NCBI GenBank assembly: GCA_051530055.1 | Contig: CM121342.1 | Span: 12,090,001-12,154,000, forward strand | Source of the DNA: Neoechinorhynchus agilis | Taxonomy: Eukaryota > Acanthocephala | Direction of reading: 5' to 3' | Length of the DNA: 64,000 nucleotides | In this document: one piece after another, positions 23,517 to 34,783 of the stretch | Numbering within the stretch: position 1 is the stretch's first letter | Layout of the letters: each line of letters starts with the position of its first letter | Notes under the pieces: generated by a model | Database searches by the model: none | What the model saw: only the letters and a program-made list of their open reading frames with translations | Told to the model about the DNA's origin: nothing | Made by a program: the position numbers and the translations under genes

Positions 23517-23929
23517 CTACTGAAGATTTGCTCACAAACACACAGCTCACAAAGCGTTCATTATAGATTCTTACAAACCGAAAGACAACGAGTCCAAATA
23601 CGTTTTTTATCCAAACACGAAATTTCCAAAGATTTGGCCATTTCGCTGTTGAGGGATCGCTCGATCTTTGTCGCCTTGAGACTACCATCGGAACCCATTT
23701 AATTTTTGCGCTACCGAAATAAAGGTTGTCTTACGATTTGAAAGTATCGAATGAAGCTCATCAATTAAATCTTTTCGGTGAGATCCTGAAGAGTATATTT
23801 ATGCAACTTTTTGGACGTCTATATTTTGTCTGAGGATTATCCCGAAGGGTCATCCTTTTCCTTCCGCCATAATATTGCAATTTAACTAGGAAATGCCGCC
23901 AGCTTAAGTTGATTCTTTTACTGAATTTT

Positions 23930-24400
23930 TGTTTGTGGTGCAGTCCCCAGGGGGAGCGGTTACTGCCGCTGAGGATCGAGAGGTGGCGAAATATAGAGAA
24001 TTAAGTAGGTCACCCTTTGGAGTGGAGACTCTTGGTGCGCTCTTTAGCTCGGCACTTAGATTTATGAAGGAGTTATCGAGTAGACTCCAGGCCAAGACAG
24101 GAAATACAAGAGCTGGAGCCTTCCTACGCCAAAACATTGGTCTCGCGATCCAAAGAGGAAACACAGAGAGTGTAGTCGCGACCACTGAGGGGAGCTCTTC
24201 TTCGTGGACGGTGGTGATTCTTGAAACGTTTTGTTGTTGTGTGTAAATGAAAGAGTTGATTTCAAAAAAAATTCTTTTATTCTTAAATGGCCAAAGCGAT
24301 TTTTTTGGACATGAAATCATTCACATCACCGCTCTGGATCACTCAACTGCAGTCCTGGTGTAACGGTTGAAAGGACGGACGCAGCGCACATGGCCGGATG
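23930..24400 (+). mobile_element. Retroelement C-terminal domain fragment (copy 3) with 3' tail
   Basis: Plus strand reads VQSPGGAVTAAEDREVAKYR, PFGVETLGALFSSALRF and RLQAKTGNTRAGAFLRQ then IGLAIQRGNTESV, matching the C-terminal third of the copy at 27.7-28.4 kb (FGVETQGALGSSARSF, LIQRISLAIQRGNAVSV). About 90 bp downstream is a tail (24308-24397, CACCGCTCTGGATCACT, GTCCTGGTGTAACGGT) that recurs at 28582-28663. Confidence 0.7.
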
Positions 24401-24594
24401 ATAAAGAAAATCTTTATCGTTACAGCATTAATCTTCCAAGTTTAAATTTTCGAAAAAAACTTGATCAATCATGCGTTTGGAAAATCAAGTAGTATTTCAC
24501 AAGACCGAATATTAAAAAGTGACCAAAAAGCTGAGAAATTGTATTTGAAACATTTTTCATGTGCTCATTAACTCAATTTAGAAAAACATTACTT

Positions 24595-24777
24595 CAATTT
24601 CAATTAGCGATATTAACTCAGAAATAGATTTATATTGAAAATTTTCGGCCTTTTCGTTTGCCTCCTTCAGTCAGAAATTTTTCTTCGAAAACAATCTGAC
24701 TGAAGAAGGCCAACGAAAAGGCCGAAAATTTTCAGTATAAATCTATTTCTGAGTGAATATCGCTAATTGAAATTGAA
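24595..24777. mobile_element. Foldback element, 183 bp
   Basis: Near-perfect palindrome: the left arm CAATTTCAATTAGCGATATT pairs with AATATCGCTAATTGAAATTG at the right end, and the inner arms GAAAATTTTCGGCCTTTTCG and CGAAAAGGCCGAAAATTTTC pair as well. One half-copy lies at 60340-60425. The arms carry a CTGAAGAAGGCC...GGCCGAAA motif discussed among the findings. Confidence 0.85.
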
Positions 24778-24799
24778 ACAATAATGATTAATTTCTTTA

Positions 24800-25540
24800 C
24801 AAAAACATTACTACTATTTAGGGAAATGTTTCTCTTCTACACAAAATTTTATGAGCTCAAATGATTAAAAGTTCGAGTTTCTTTACTCGCTGGACTATTG
24901 GCTAAATGACTTTAAAGTGAAACTTACAATAACATTGCGCCTAGAGCATACGTTTTACCTTGATCGATTAAAGGTATTCGATTACCAATTCTTAGTAGTC
25001 GTTCGGTTGACCTCGTTCTTCTTTGTTGTACACAGTTTTTAAATCATTTCTAACTGTAATCATCAAGAGAAATCCTTCGGGGTGATAGGGTTGGAGATGT
25101 GGAGATCAGAGGAAAAACACATATTTCGAATTGAGATATTTCGAAAGATTAAAAAAATTGTCATCGCGTCTAAATACGGCTTAATGTTTTCTCTAATTTT
25201 ATGGCTTGACACTCGTGTTCCTTTCAATTGTCATGAGATTTGTTCAACATTCATAGCCTCAGACGACGTGTAATGTACTATGCAGCTAAAGAAGTTAAGC
25301 TCTGAGGACAATTGAAACCTAGTCTTAGAAACGTTGAATGGACCATCTCAGTCACAAATGTGAAGTTAGATAACAGATACAAGAGGGACTTTTTAATGCA
25401 GAAATATAATTTATTGGAAGACAAAACGCGTTTCAACGAAAAGATCCAATCGCCCCATGAGGACATGAAAGGCGATTACACTTGTTTTCCAGGCGACATT
25501 GCGATAATTCTAATTAGTTTTGCCACTTTTAAACCGAATC
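24800..25540. other. no recognisable gene
   Basis: AT-rich sequence downstream of the zinc-finger gene. The plus-strand open frame at 25312-25641 runs antisense into the zinc-finger gene and has no motif; I treat it as chance. Confidence 0.4.
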
Positions 25541-25549
25541 AAGTTGACT

Positions 25550-26176
25550 TCAAACTGGGTCCGTTTGAACGCCCATGGAGCGTAAAGATTTTGACAACAG
25601 TCGCAGTGTCGAAGAGTGGCATCTTTTTTGATGGGTTTTGAGTGCGTCCGAACGAGTGAATGGTTTTTGACACTGAGGACACTGATATTTTGTTTTGTCG
25701 TTTGTATGATTAATGAAATGCCTTCGAAGACTATTGGCAGAAGAATAATGTTTCGGACATTCAGGGCACTTGTATCTCGTTACACCATCGATAGTCTGGA
25801 TTGCTTCTGATGTTCGCAATGACTGTTTAAAGAAATCGCAAGATAAAGAGGAAACTGTGGGAAATTGATGCTGGAAGCTTGCAAGGAAAGGAGCTGTTGT
25901 GTGTTGTGATGTTAACGTCCCCAAAAGGAGTTCCGGTGCTTGTTGAAATATCAGCGACCAATAAAATGAACATGCCGCATAGTTCATCATGGATAAAACC
26001 CAACTTTGGTCAATAATATGGTCAGATAAAGTTGAGTTGAAAGTACAACCAGTACTGTCTGAACAGCACATTTTAATTCGTTTGCTTTTATGGTCTCCAG
26101 CGGGACTGTGTCTTCGTTTTCGTGATTCAGTTCGTTGCCCGTCAACAAAACTCACATTTTGCTCATCCTTATGCAT
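25550..26176 (-). CDS. C2H2 zinc-finger protein, two fingers
   Basis: 208 residues in one exon from a clear ATG. The N-terminal half is polar with a basic stretch (RTESRKRRHSPAGDHKSKRI). Finger 1 (about residues 136-157) is YKCPECPKHYSSANSLRRHF ending in H-x3-H. Finger 2 (about 164-188) is YQCPQCQKPFTRSDALKTHQ ending in H-x4-H. Both keep the C-x2-C-x12-H spacing and the hydrophobic core Phe/Tyr and Leu, so both should fold around zinc. Most likely a sequence-specific nuclear DNA-binding protein. The C-terminus (SKSLRSMGVQTDPV) is short. The family cannot be set from two fingers; other exons may exist. Confidence 0.75.
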   Translation of the reverse strand: MHKDEQNVSFVDGQRTESRKRRHSPAGDHKSKRIKMCCSDSTGCTFNSTLSDHIIDQSWVLSMMNYAACSFYWSLIFQQAPELLLGTLTSQHTTAPFLASFQHQFPTVSSLSCDFFKQSLRTSEAIQTIDGVTRYKCPECPKHYSSANSLRRHFINHTNDKTKYQCPQCQKPFTRSDALKTHQKRCHSSTLRLLSKSLRSMGVQTDPV

Positions 26177-26179
26177 CGA

Positions 26180-26925
26180 TCCACAAGCAAGACCGAGGAC
26201 TGCTGTTGCGTGCGTAATATAGAATTAAAATTGCGCGAATACTTTTCACGCTTTTTTTTACAGTTCATCGACGTTGTTGGTATTCGAATACGTTAATATT
26301 GAACAAAATGGATGTTAACAATCATCAAAGTGTGCACTGGTCGAATCTTTAATCATTTAAAGAATTCGAAGTTGTTCTCATAGTTGTATGCGTGACCGTT
26401 TAAATTAGCTTCTTCGTATTTCATCTGCCATACAGCGACTCGTATTTTGAACCGATATTTTAAGTTTTCGTTTTAATTCATTGTAGTGTAGCCACAAGGG
26501 ATATTCTGCGTGTCAATTTCAACATCGGACCAAATCATAAACTGTTTTCCCCTGTATCTGAGGTTACTTCGATGCTTAATGATGAAGTTGAGATCGCCAA
26601 AACAACGTGTTATGTTTACACAACAGGCAACATTGAAGAGAAAATTCTGATGACAATATTGGAGAATAGCAACGTTTTCTATGAAATTTTCTGAACGGGA
26701 AAGTGCTGTGAAAATGATTGCTAAAGAAGTATTAAATCTCGATTTTCATTTAACCCGAGCGTAACTTTCGTTGCCAGGTAGCTACCTGTTCGGTTCTTAC
26801 AAACCGTTCTGAAATCAGTGATATGATTAACTATGAACCTCTTGCCACGTCATCGACAAGGATTTGTCTATAAAGTCGCTCGTTACATCGAAGGAGATTG
26901 TACGCTAAAACCATTCGAGTGAGTC
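26180..26925. other. no recognisable gene
   Basis: AT-rich spacer with no open frame of note and no match to the repeats of the window. Confidence 0.4.
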
Positions 26926-26929
26926 GAAT

Positions 26930-27430
26930 CACGTTCGTCGGTAGCATTCCGATCGAGAATGCATGCCCGGATTGTATACAGAAGGACGCCTGCACTTAGA
27001 CGAATCCTGACGAGAACTGGATATCATGAAACGCCAAAAATATGTCCAGCATCGTGCCAGGGAAGCCCGTGGACACAAATAAACGAGATGACCTGCGAAT
27101 GATGTTTGGCCGATGACAATCGCAGGGTCATCCATAGACGGGCAAAACTTAACGACCTTTGCGTCTATGTTTAACGTAACACTTTCCCAACGCACTTAAC
27201 CCGGACGCAAAATCATGGTAACACCATGGGCAAAATACCACTCACAGTGCCGAAATTACTCTCGACGCGAGTTAGGTTTGTGACCGAGGACCCGGGCTGT
27301 TGTAACAGGAAAGTGTTTCCGTAGACAACGTAAGGGAGAGTTCGGGACTGATATCCAGAACTCTCCCTCGCCCGAAACTGCTCAACTGATGGGACGAACT
27401 TCAGTTTCGATGTAGCTACCTTAACAAATT
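26930..27430 (-). repeat. Dispersed repeat shared with the 3' region of the LINE at 10.3-10.8 kb
   Basis: Blocks are shared in order with 10310-10690: GCACTT.G.CGAATCC.G.CGAGAACTGGA, CCTGCGAATGAT, CGATGACAATCGC.GGTTCATCCA-like sequence and TAGGTTTGTG. Short minus-strand reading pieces also agree (SSSRQDSSKCRRPS here, SSSRPDSPKCRRAS there). It is most simply a second 3'-UTR copy of LINE family A. Confidence 0.6.
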
Positions 27431-27692
27431 TCACATCCCCGCGTACCTTTGTAGATTTCTAAAAAAATCATAAGACGGCAAAAGCTCGAAAATAAAGATA
27501 TTATTTATCATTTCAACAGCTCCTCCAATTGCCCATTTTCTAAAACAAAACTTGGTTAAACTAAATTGCCATAAAGAAAATAATTTTTTAACATAGTGCT
27601 TTAATCACAAATTAATCCTGACGTCACTTTGTCCTTATTGGCCTCATTATTTTATGTTAGATTCCGATTCTTTATAATTTATTTTAAAATGA
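27431..27692. other. AT-rich spacer
   Basis: AT-rich sequence between the two repeats with A-rich runs; nothing else seen. Confidence 0.35.
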
Positions 27693-28397
27693 TTAAATCG
27701 TCCCCCGGACGCTGACCGCATTTCCTCGTTGGATTGCGAGGCTTATTCTTTGTATCAGGAAAATCCTCTCGCGTCGCTCCCCTGTTTCTGCTGCAAGTCG
27801 TCTTCCGAGTTCGGCACAAAAGCTTCGTGCCGAAGATCCCAGCGCCCCTTGTGTCTCCACGCCGAAAGGAAGGAAAATGTAATTTTGTTTCAGCTCATTG
27901 TATTTCTCCGCTTTCCTCCTTTCGGCGGCACTCGCTGCTCCTCCCGTCTCCGCTAAAGCATCTTGCCGGTTGGACAGGGCGAGTGAGTCCACGCATGTTG
28001 CGTCCCAAATTAGACTCTTCCCTTCTTTCCAAGGGAAAACGGTTATACCGTCGGGACGCTTACCATCCGAGCGACAAAGGTGATTAGGCTCCAGGATGGT
28101 TGGAACGTGGATCGAGTTCAGAGCTCTGCTAATGATCGCGTTGAGCTCTGCGTGCCTTGGGAAACGACCGCTCGATCTCTTGCAGTAGAGTCCATGTCTC
28201 CCGAGCACGTCAACTTTTATTCCACATCGGCACTGGTGTGGGGCACAGGTTGGAAGTCCTAAACGTAGAGCGACGGCTATTCGAACTGTCTCGTCGTCCA
28301 GCAAAGTTCCCAAAGTACCAATTGGCAAAACGTTCAACCATGCGCCTGACTCATTCGAGGAACTGGCCACAAGTCTAGCTTGAGACATCTCGTCCAT
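27693..28397 (-). mobile_element. Retroelement C-terminal domain, uninterrupted 234-codon copy (copy 4)
   Basis: Open from MDEMSQARLVASSSNESGAW to LAIQRGNAVSVRGTI. Ordered blocks: GAWLNVLPIGTLGTLLDDE; VRIAVALRLGLPTCAPHQCR with C-x-C-G and a later GRHGLYCKRSSG (possible Cys/His zinc site); HAELNAIISRALNSI; SDGKRPDGITVFPWKEGKSL then IWDATCVDSLA; and GVETQGALGSSARSFCAEL. I know this block from invertebrate retroelement proteins, where it lies downstream of the reverse transcriptase. The D-G...W-D-x-T-C core recalls PD-(D/E)XK nucleases (inference). No RT is encoded upstream here. Lack of frame breaks over 700 bp means a young fragment or a kept function. Confidence 0.7.
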
Positions 28398-28581
28398 CTG
28401 GCCTTTTAGTTTCAGAGCTCAAGGGCAATGAGTGAATCTCTGCTCAGATTTTATTTTTGTTTTTCAACGAAAAATCCGCTGATTGTCAAACGAATAAAAA
28501 ACAGTAGTTGTTTTAATCAATGGATAAAATAGTGTACTTTGATGGCTTACTTTTTTGGGTAAAAATCTTTAATTTTCGACA

Positions 28582-28663
28582 GACATGAAATCACTCACAC
28601 CACCGCTCTGGATCACTATCCTGCCGTCCTGGTGTAACGGTCGAAAGGACGGATGCAGCGTTC
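28582..28663. repeat. Dispersed repeat matching 24308-24397
   Basis: The words CACCGCTCTGGATCACT, CCGTCCTGGTGTAACGGT and AAAGGACGGA are shared in order with 24308-24397. Both lie next to the retroelement C-terminal domain copies, so they are probably part of the same element. Confidence 0.65.
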
Positions 28664-28669
28664 CCCCGA

Positions 28670-30020
28670 TTGCAGGGGCAGACTTATGTTTTGTAGGAGG
28701 AATGCTCCTGATCTCGGATCGCCAGTGATTCGTCTCAATCTCTTGGACAATAAATGCAAAATGCCAATTATCTATTGGACAAAGGGAAAGCTGTAGATCA
28801 CACAAAAACCTTTTGCACCACTGGTTTTTTTGTGTGGATACCACTATGAATATTCAAATAAATTTCTCATATCAAGTTAAATATTTGCAATGTTCACTAC
28901 TAAATTGCTGTGTACTCACATGAGATTTTAGGAAGCATCAACTTAATTGTAAAAAGACTTTGATGGGTTTTCGAGAAACTCGCAGTTTTGTGATAATGGA
29001 ATAAGTCGCTCTTTGTGCGTTCGGCGTTGATTGCATTGGCGATGACTTAATATCACCAAAATGCCATATTTTTGAACACATATGAGAACGCTAGATGTCA
29101 TTCTAAAGTGCTCTTAACAGTGTAATCGGTAAACGAAATCAACAACTTCCATCTATAAATATAAACATGCAGAATACACAAATGAGCGCTAAGTTGGAAC
29201 GTTGATACTCGTTCATGTAATATTTGTTCTGGCTAAGATTGTTGCATTAAATCGTAACGCCTAGATGTTTTACGGTTTGGTTGAATCGAGCATGATATGC
29301 ACTTGGTCACTTATCTTTGATCTGACAGGATCACGTAAACCTCTACTGATTAAGTCAAGCACCTTAATCTTTTTAATAAAATCCATTAACATAAGGAAAG
29401 GCGTCTTGCTATAAAAAAACTCTATAAAGTTCGTTGCGACGTGTGCACAATACTTTTATTGCTTAAATTGCATAGTAAAAAAACCAAAACCATTGTATCA
29501 CGGTAAAAGATTTTTTCAGTAAATTTCAATGTCCTCTAATAAAGAACCTCATTGTGGTACTCATAAAAAATTCGACTAAATGCAACTGCAAATGTATACG
29601 AAGCAACAAACAACGGATGAGGACCCAAAGATACATGGGTCCTCCTAAACCTTTCTTTGTATTCAATGTGTTATATACAAGAGGTCTGACAAGAGAAGGA
29701 TAAATTATCGAGAATAATAAATCAATATCTATTTTTCCTATCATCAAAAATACATACATAAATTTTTTTTAAAAAACAACCTAATTCAATGGCCTTGAAT
29801 TAATAAATATAAAATTGGCTGAGTTTGTACATTCCGTAGTTGTGTCGAGGTGGTCAAGTGAACTAATGCCCATGATCCCGATTAAGGGTCCAGTGGTACA
29901 TACATAAATGTATAGGAGTATACACACACGATATGAGGCTGTCGCTGAGGACGACGGATTTTTAAAATGTGTCTTTGGTCACAAAAGCACATACACACTC
30001 ATCTAATAAGAATTCACTCG
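28670..30020. other. intergenic with a LINE hairpin relic, no gene seen
   Basis: About 1.3 kb of AT-rich DNA. The only recognisable item is the hairpin at 29619-29644. The minus-strand frame 29526-29759 covers that hairpin and is not a credible gene. Confidence 0.4.
29619..29644. repeat. LINE 3'-terminal hairpin (copy 2)
   Basis: Perfect 9-bp inverted repeat GAGGACCCA / TGGGTCCTC around AAGATACA. Same stem and same loop length as at 10273-10298. Solitary here, as expected for a very short 5'-truncated LINE insertion. Confidence 0.6.
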
Positions 30021-30024
30021 AACC

Positions 30025-30657
30025 TCAATTATTAATCTTGTACAAGCCTTTTTTGGTATTTGGATTTCGATCTCCGTGCAACTCATAAATGAGCGGCCCG
30101 TCTAACTTTGCTAATCGCTTCCAATTCCGTCCAATTGTTTCTTGAAAGTATCCTTCCATGGGTTTACGCGTCCATAATGTAACTTTGTCTCGCCGTTGAT
30201 CTTGGCCAGGATTCGTACGGATTTGAATCCTTATTCCGCATATGAGATCCCGATGAGGTCCGAATTGTTCACCAATGAGACCAATCAAGGTTTCTAACCA
30301 TACGCTATCAAGTTCCTCTGAAGTTTTACTGACATAAGACCAGCAACCTCCACCTTGATTTGCAGGATCTTCCCAGACAGGCCTTATACCTTCTTGGAAA
30401 AAATAATAGTCTGATCCGTTGGTTATGTTATGGGGCAATTTAACGTAGTTCATCGCTTGCCAAAAATTTACGATTGTTGTACATCGGACAAGTTCTGTTA
30501 AAGCCTCATCCCAAGAGGCAACGACGTCTTGCTTATCAAGAACCCAGAGACTCCAACCTCTGAACAGCGGGTAGTCCATTGTCAGGCTAGGACGATCACT
30601 TTCTAGCTCCAAAGTGCCGTCCTCGACTTCACTTTGTGTTGGCGGATCACTTGACAT
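30025..30657 (-). CDS. EIF4E: Translation initiation factor eIF4E
   Basis: 210 residues in one exon. The cap-binding core is complete: YPLFRGWSLWVL with W38 (equivalent to human W56), IRPVWEDPANQGGGCW with W95-E96 (human W102-E103), and TLWTRKP with W162 (human W166). W66 in VNFWQAMNYV matches human W73 of the eIF4G/4E-BP surface. The GSDYYFFQEGIRP block and the WLETLIGLIGEQF block are typical of class I eIF4E. It binds the m7G cap of mRNA and recruits eIF4G. The N-terminal 25 residues are acidic and disordered. The C-terminus (NPNTKKGLYKINN) is family-specific. Paralogues such as 4E-HP usually replace the first cap Trp, so class I is favoured. Confidence 0.95.
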   Translation of the reverse strand: MSSDPPTQSEVEDGTLELESDRPSLTMDYPLFRGWSLWVLDKQDVVASWDEALTELVRCTTIVNFWQAMNYVKLPHNITNGSDYYFFQEGIRPVWEDPANQGGGCWSYVSKTSEELDSVWLETLIGLIGEQFGPHRDLICGIRIQIRTNPGQDQRRDKVTLWTRKPMEGYFQETIGRNWKRLAKLDGPLIYELHGDRNPNTKKGLYKINN

Positions 30658-30660
30658 CTA

Positions 30661-32468
30661 AATCAGATACAAAAAATTCTAATAAAATCTACCATCTAAG
30701 CTCGTGCGACCCAATTCCCATGGTAACAACCTTATATACTAATTACGAACGCCATTGGCTGACCAAATTAGAAAAATGACCAATCAGCTGATTTGACTGG
30801 CGTGTGTGATGATGCAAAACACTACACCCCCAATAAAAAGCGATGCTTGCATGATGTAGATATTCTTGTAATAGTTGCGCAAAAGCACGAAAGAATAAAT
30901 TTCTTATCAATCACTTCATGTTTTCAAACATTAGCTATTGTTTGTAAGCTTTTGCCTTTTTCTTATACATGCGAGATTATCGAGAGATAAAGGCTTCGCC
31001 CTTATTAATTCGGCTGCTTCTCAAAAATCTCGTAGGTACAGAATTAAGTCAAAAGCACAGTTTGTTGCGTACAAACTTCCCTCAGTGTATAAAAAGAACT
31101 TTTGCTCTTGTTTTTCGCACTGTAGCGATATTACATGAGGAACTTGAATCTGACATGTTGGTGAGCTTTTGTCAAAATGAGTAACCACGATTATTTTGTC
31201 CAATTACACGGCCTAAAATGCACTAACAAGTGCTATTTCGTCCCTTAACGTTTTGTGGATTAGCGAAAAATCATTTCATGTTTTAAGCACGGAATCTTGA
31301 TTCGAAGAGGGATTAACCGACTTAAAATCAATTTCATTTTGTTCAGTGATCTAGTGGTACCAATAAACGAGAATGCATTTTAAATGAGCCATTGTATACG
31401 TCTGCTTTTAAATTTTAGTCAGTAAACTACAATCCTTACTATGTGCCTAGCCTACGTAGGTTTTGGCAAATGGAGCTCGTACTCTGCTCGAAATTTACCT
31501 CATCTTCTTCTTTGATTGTATTCAGGGGGAAGTAAAGCTTTCCATTTGTTCGCCTCATTGTCCAGTTATTCATTAGTCAAATCCTACAATTTTAATCCCT
31601 TCTGAGCGAGGTGCAATATTTATTTTAAAACTTGAAGCGACGTAGAATTTGTGTCAAACATAAAATCGATTTCGTGTGATATTTTTGAAATTTCGTAAAA
31701 TTCTAAGTACTGAGATTGACAAAAAATTAACGCATAAATTTTTAATAATTGGCAGAAAACATTCTGTACGCAAAATCGGAGCAGAGCTATTGGCGCCGTA
31801 TGCAGAGATTAGTATATTAGGGAAAAGTACGGAAAAACCATAGAGCAAAACGATTCGAGGAGGCACCTCTGTGGTCTGCTGATTCGATATCATAAGCGTT
31901 CTTATTGCGCATTGAGTTGTTTCAGATAACAAGTAGTTTTATAATATTTAGCAAAAATTGTTTTCGAAGCAGGAACTCCTATTTTTGTTTTTGCAGATGT
32001 TTCGTTTACGCAGTGTACAAAAACATTATTTATCGGTCTTTTATCCGGGTATCTAAGTCTTGCCAAGCCGTAGAAAAAGCTGTGGGCTCATTCAGGTGTA
32101 CTTGGCCCTTCCAATTTACTAAAAAATAGCCATATTTCTCCATTTCTTCGATCCAAGTCAACCCAACGGCACAAATGCAAGTTATAACCGACGTATTCAT
32201 AGCTCCTTAAGACTCTTTCATTCAGGCAAAAACGGTGCTTAATGCGAAAACCAGGAAAACATAGCTATAGTCTATAATTTCATGATCGTTGAAAAAGTAG
32301 AGCAATGCCGCAATTATTAACCACATCACACCTTTACAATCAGAAATGTGATTTGTACAAGTGAAACTTCGTATAGTTCAATAATGATGTCTGTACTGCC
32401 CATCACCGCCTTTCTCTTCTTAACAAATCGAAATCTTGCGCTGAAAGGTTCCTCGAAATTCCTTAAAG
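30661..32468. other. intergenic, no gene seen
   Basis: About 1.8 kb between eIF4E and the FRA10AC1-like gene, which diverge from it. Open frames near 31.0-31.2 and 31.65-31.93 kb are short and have no motif. It probably includes both promoters. Confidence 0.4.
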
Positions 32469-33066
32469 ATGAAAAGATACTACGACGCTTACGCGAGGCA
32501 TAAAATGCTTATAAATGAGTATTTATTGAACACTTCTTTTCTTGTGATCACAAAATCAGTTCAGACAAGAGAAGTAGTGTTTTGTAGAAGACAGTAAATT
32601 TCCTAAGCGTAAACCAAAAGATCTTGGCTATCAGGATGTAATGACGGAAATGGACATTGTTAAGAAGGAGCATAGATTCGTGTGGCGGGACTCCGACCGT
32701 CCTTCCGAGACTTGGAATAAAAGACTCGCCAAGAACTATTATGATGCATTGTTCAAGGAGTACGCCATTTGTGATTTAAGCCACAGTCAAGATCCTTCAC
32801 CGCAATTGGGGATGAGATGGAGAGTTGAAAAGGAAGTCATCGAAGGAAAAGGTCAATTTATTTGTGGAGAACGGAGATGCAACGAAAGAGAAGGTCTTAG
32901 TAGCTGGGAAGTAAATTTTGAGTATATTGAACATGGAGTACGTAAGCAAGCTCTTGTAAAATTGAGGCTCTGTGAAAGGTGTACGGAGAATCTTAAGATG
33001 TGTAGATCAGATTTAAAGAAAGCAAGTAGAGCATCTTGTGATATGTTTGCGAATTTGATCGTATAA
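32469..33066 (+). CDS. FRA10AC1: FRA10AC1-like spliceosome-associated protein
   Basis: Two exons. Exon 1 (32469-32543) reads MKRYYDAYARHKMLINEYLL; the RHKxxINxYLL block matches the family's N-terminal conserved helix. A 64-bp intron (GTGATC...CCTAAG) leads to exon 2 (32608-33066): DLGYQDVMTEMDIVKKEHRF, then WNKRLAKNYYDALFKEYAIC, MRWRVEKEVIEGKGQFICGE, SWEVNFEYIEHGVRKQALVK and LRLCERC. These blocks are nearly identical to human FRA10AC1. The paired Cys (CGERRC...CERC) suggest a zinc site. The protein is nuclear and found in late spliceosomes. At 177 aa the gene lacks the long charged C-terminal tail of the human protein (315 aa); an additional 5' exon is possible. Confidence 0.88.
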
Positions 33067-33639
33067 TGCCGAAAAAGAAAGCGCTTTCAGGTTTGAATGG
33101 CTTCTTTTGTAAGCAAAATTCACGGTTGTTATTTGCAGATAACCAAATCGGAGCAATCATGTATCGGACATTCTGATGCTCTTTTATCCATCAAATCCCA
33201 AAATTTTTCCACATGCGCATTTGAACAAAATTATACGAACCACGTTCGTGGCCTAGCTAGAGGTCGATGATCCTCAACGTTTTTCAAATTTCTCCTATGC
33301 TCGCTTTTTTATACTTTACGGGAAAAATAGAAATTTCCAACTAGAAAATTAGCTCATTTAATGCCGCTAATGGACTCAGTGTATAGTAGTAGAATTATGT
33401 ATGGGTAATCAAATTACATGTGATGTGCTCCGTTCAAATAAAACAATTTGAAGAAATATCCTGTAGGCTTTAAAGTGGGCGTGTTACTTTTTCAAAAAGC
33501 TTGAATGTAGATTTTATTCAATCTCGACAGTACAGTCGGAAGGATTATGCTTACTTTTTTTTAAAAGAAAACATTTTTAATCAAAACCTAATGAAGAACA
33601 AAACGTGCAATCACCACCGTCCGCAAAATTGGAGCTTCT
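33067..33639. other. no recognisable gene
   Basis: AT-rich 3' flank of the FRA10AC1-like gene with no further structure noted. Confidence 0.4.
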
Positions 33640-34290
33640 CTCCTTCCTCGGCTGTCGCTATCACGCTAGCAGCATTGCCTCGTTGTACTGCGAGCGAGAC
33701 ATTCCATACGTCTCTACTCCGAAGGGGACAAAATAGTGGGCACTTACTAAATCCCTATATTTTCGTACCTTTCTCCCTTCCGCTGCACTGGCTGCACCTC
33801 CAGCGATTTCGAGAGATTGGGGAATATTGCTTACTGCGAGGGTGTCCACACACGTGGCGTCCCAGAGAAGGCATTTGCCCTCCCGCCACGGAAAGACCGA
33901 AATTCCGTCAGGTCGACGACCGTCTAGTCGACAAAGATGGGCGGGTTCCAAAATGTTGGTAAGTTCGCCGTTCGCAACGCCCGAGAAATTACGCTGTTGA
34001 TCTCAGAATGGCGTGAGAACCTTCTTAATGACTTTCGGCAAACGAGACCCTGTCGCCCGAAGGCATCAACCAAAGACCCACGTGGACGACGATGGGGCGT
34101 GCATATCGGGAGACCAAGTCTTAAGGACAGGGCGATCATCGTTACCTCATCCGTGAGAAGAGTTCCCACAGATGCCAGAGGAACAGTCTCCAAACACGCA
34201 CCCGATTCTCGTGTCGAAACTGCCAACAATCTTGCTCGGACGACCCCATCGCGAGGTCTGTCCCAGATCGACTGTCTGAGGCCATTCACG
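33640..34290 (-). mobile_element. Retroelement C-terminal domain fragment (copy 5)
   Basis: Minus strand in two frames: SIWDRPRDGVVRARLLAVST, ESGACLETVPLASVGTLLTD and LRLGLPICTPHRR, then CRLDGRRPDGISVFPWREGK, LLWDATCVDTLAVS and FVPFGVE. Same block order as the 27.7-28.4 kb copy, about 50-60% alike by eye. At least one frame break in the middle and a missing 3' end. An earlier insertion than copy 4. Confidence 0.7.
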
Positions 34291-34783
34291 GGAACATGGT
34301 TAGTGCCTGTCTGCTGGCACTATTCTTCAACTTGCACCACAAAGTCTTGGTCGAGACAAAACTTTCCTCTCAGAATTATCTTTGCAATCGGCTGACTCTC
34401 CTCATACGATCCAAGAAAGGCTGGCAAGGCATGCTTACTTAGTTTCAGATAGATTATAAGGATTCTCATTTTGAATTGATTTAAGAGTGCGCATCAATAT
34501 CAGGACTTGCGAAACTAGGTGGTGATTCTCGTCTAATATGAAAATTAATTTTTTTGTACTACTGGCAAAGTATTCGTTAAACTAAGGTGAGTCCAAATGT
34601 AAATCTATTGAGGTTCAAATTCTAGTCTTGTTTGCGACATTTTTAAATACTCCAAGGGCCATATTTGCATTCAGTATTCGAACTTCGTGTAAAATTGTTG
34701 TTAATTTTATTTTACGGATTCCGTTCGAGACTTAATTTAAGCTCGTAATTTGATGAACAGGACAAAGAACACCTCAGACTTGA
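34291..34783. other. no recognisable gene
   Basis: AT-rich spacer and 3' flank of the membrane-protein gene; nothing else seen. Confidence 0.35.

Noticed and set aside
23904-24320. Minus-strand 138-codon frame
   Set aside because: Opposite strand carries the retroelement C-terminal domain blocks; this frame has no motif.
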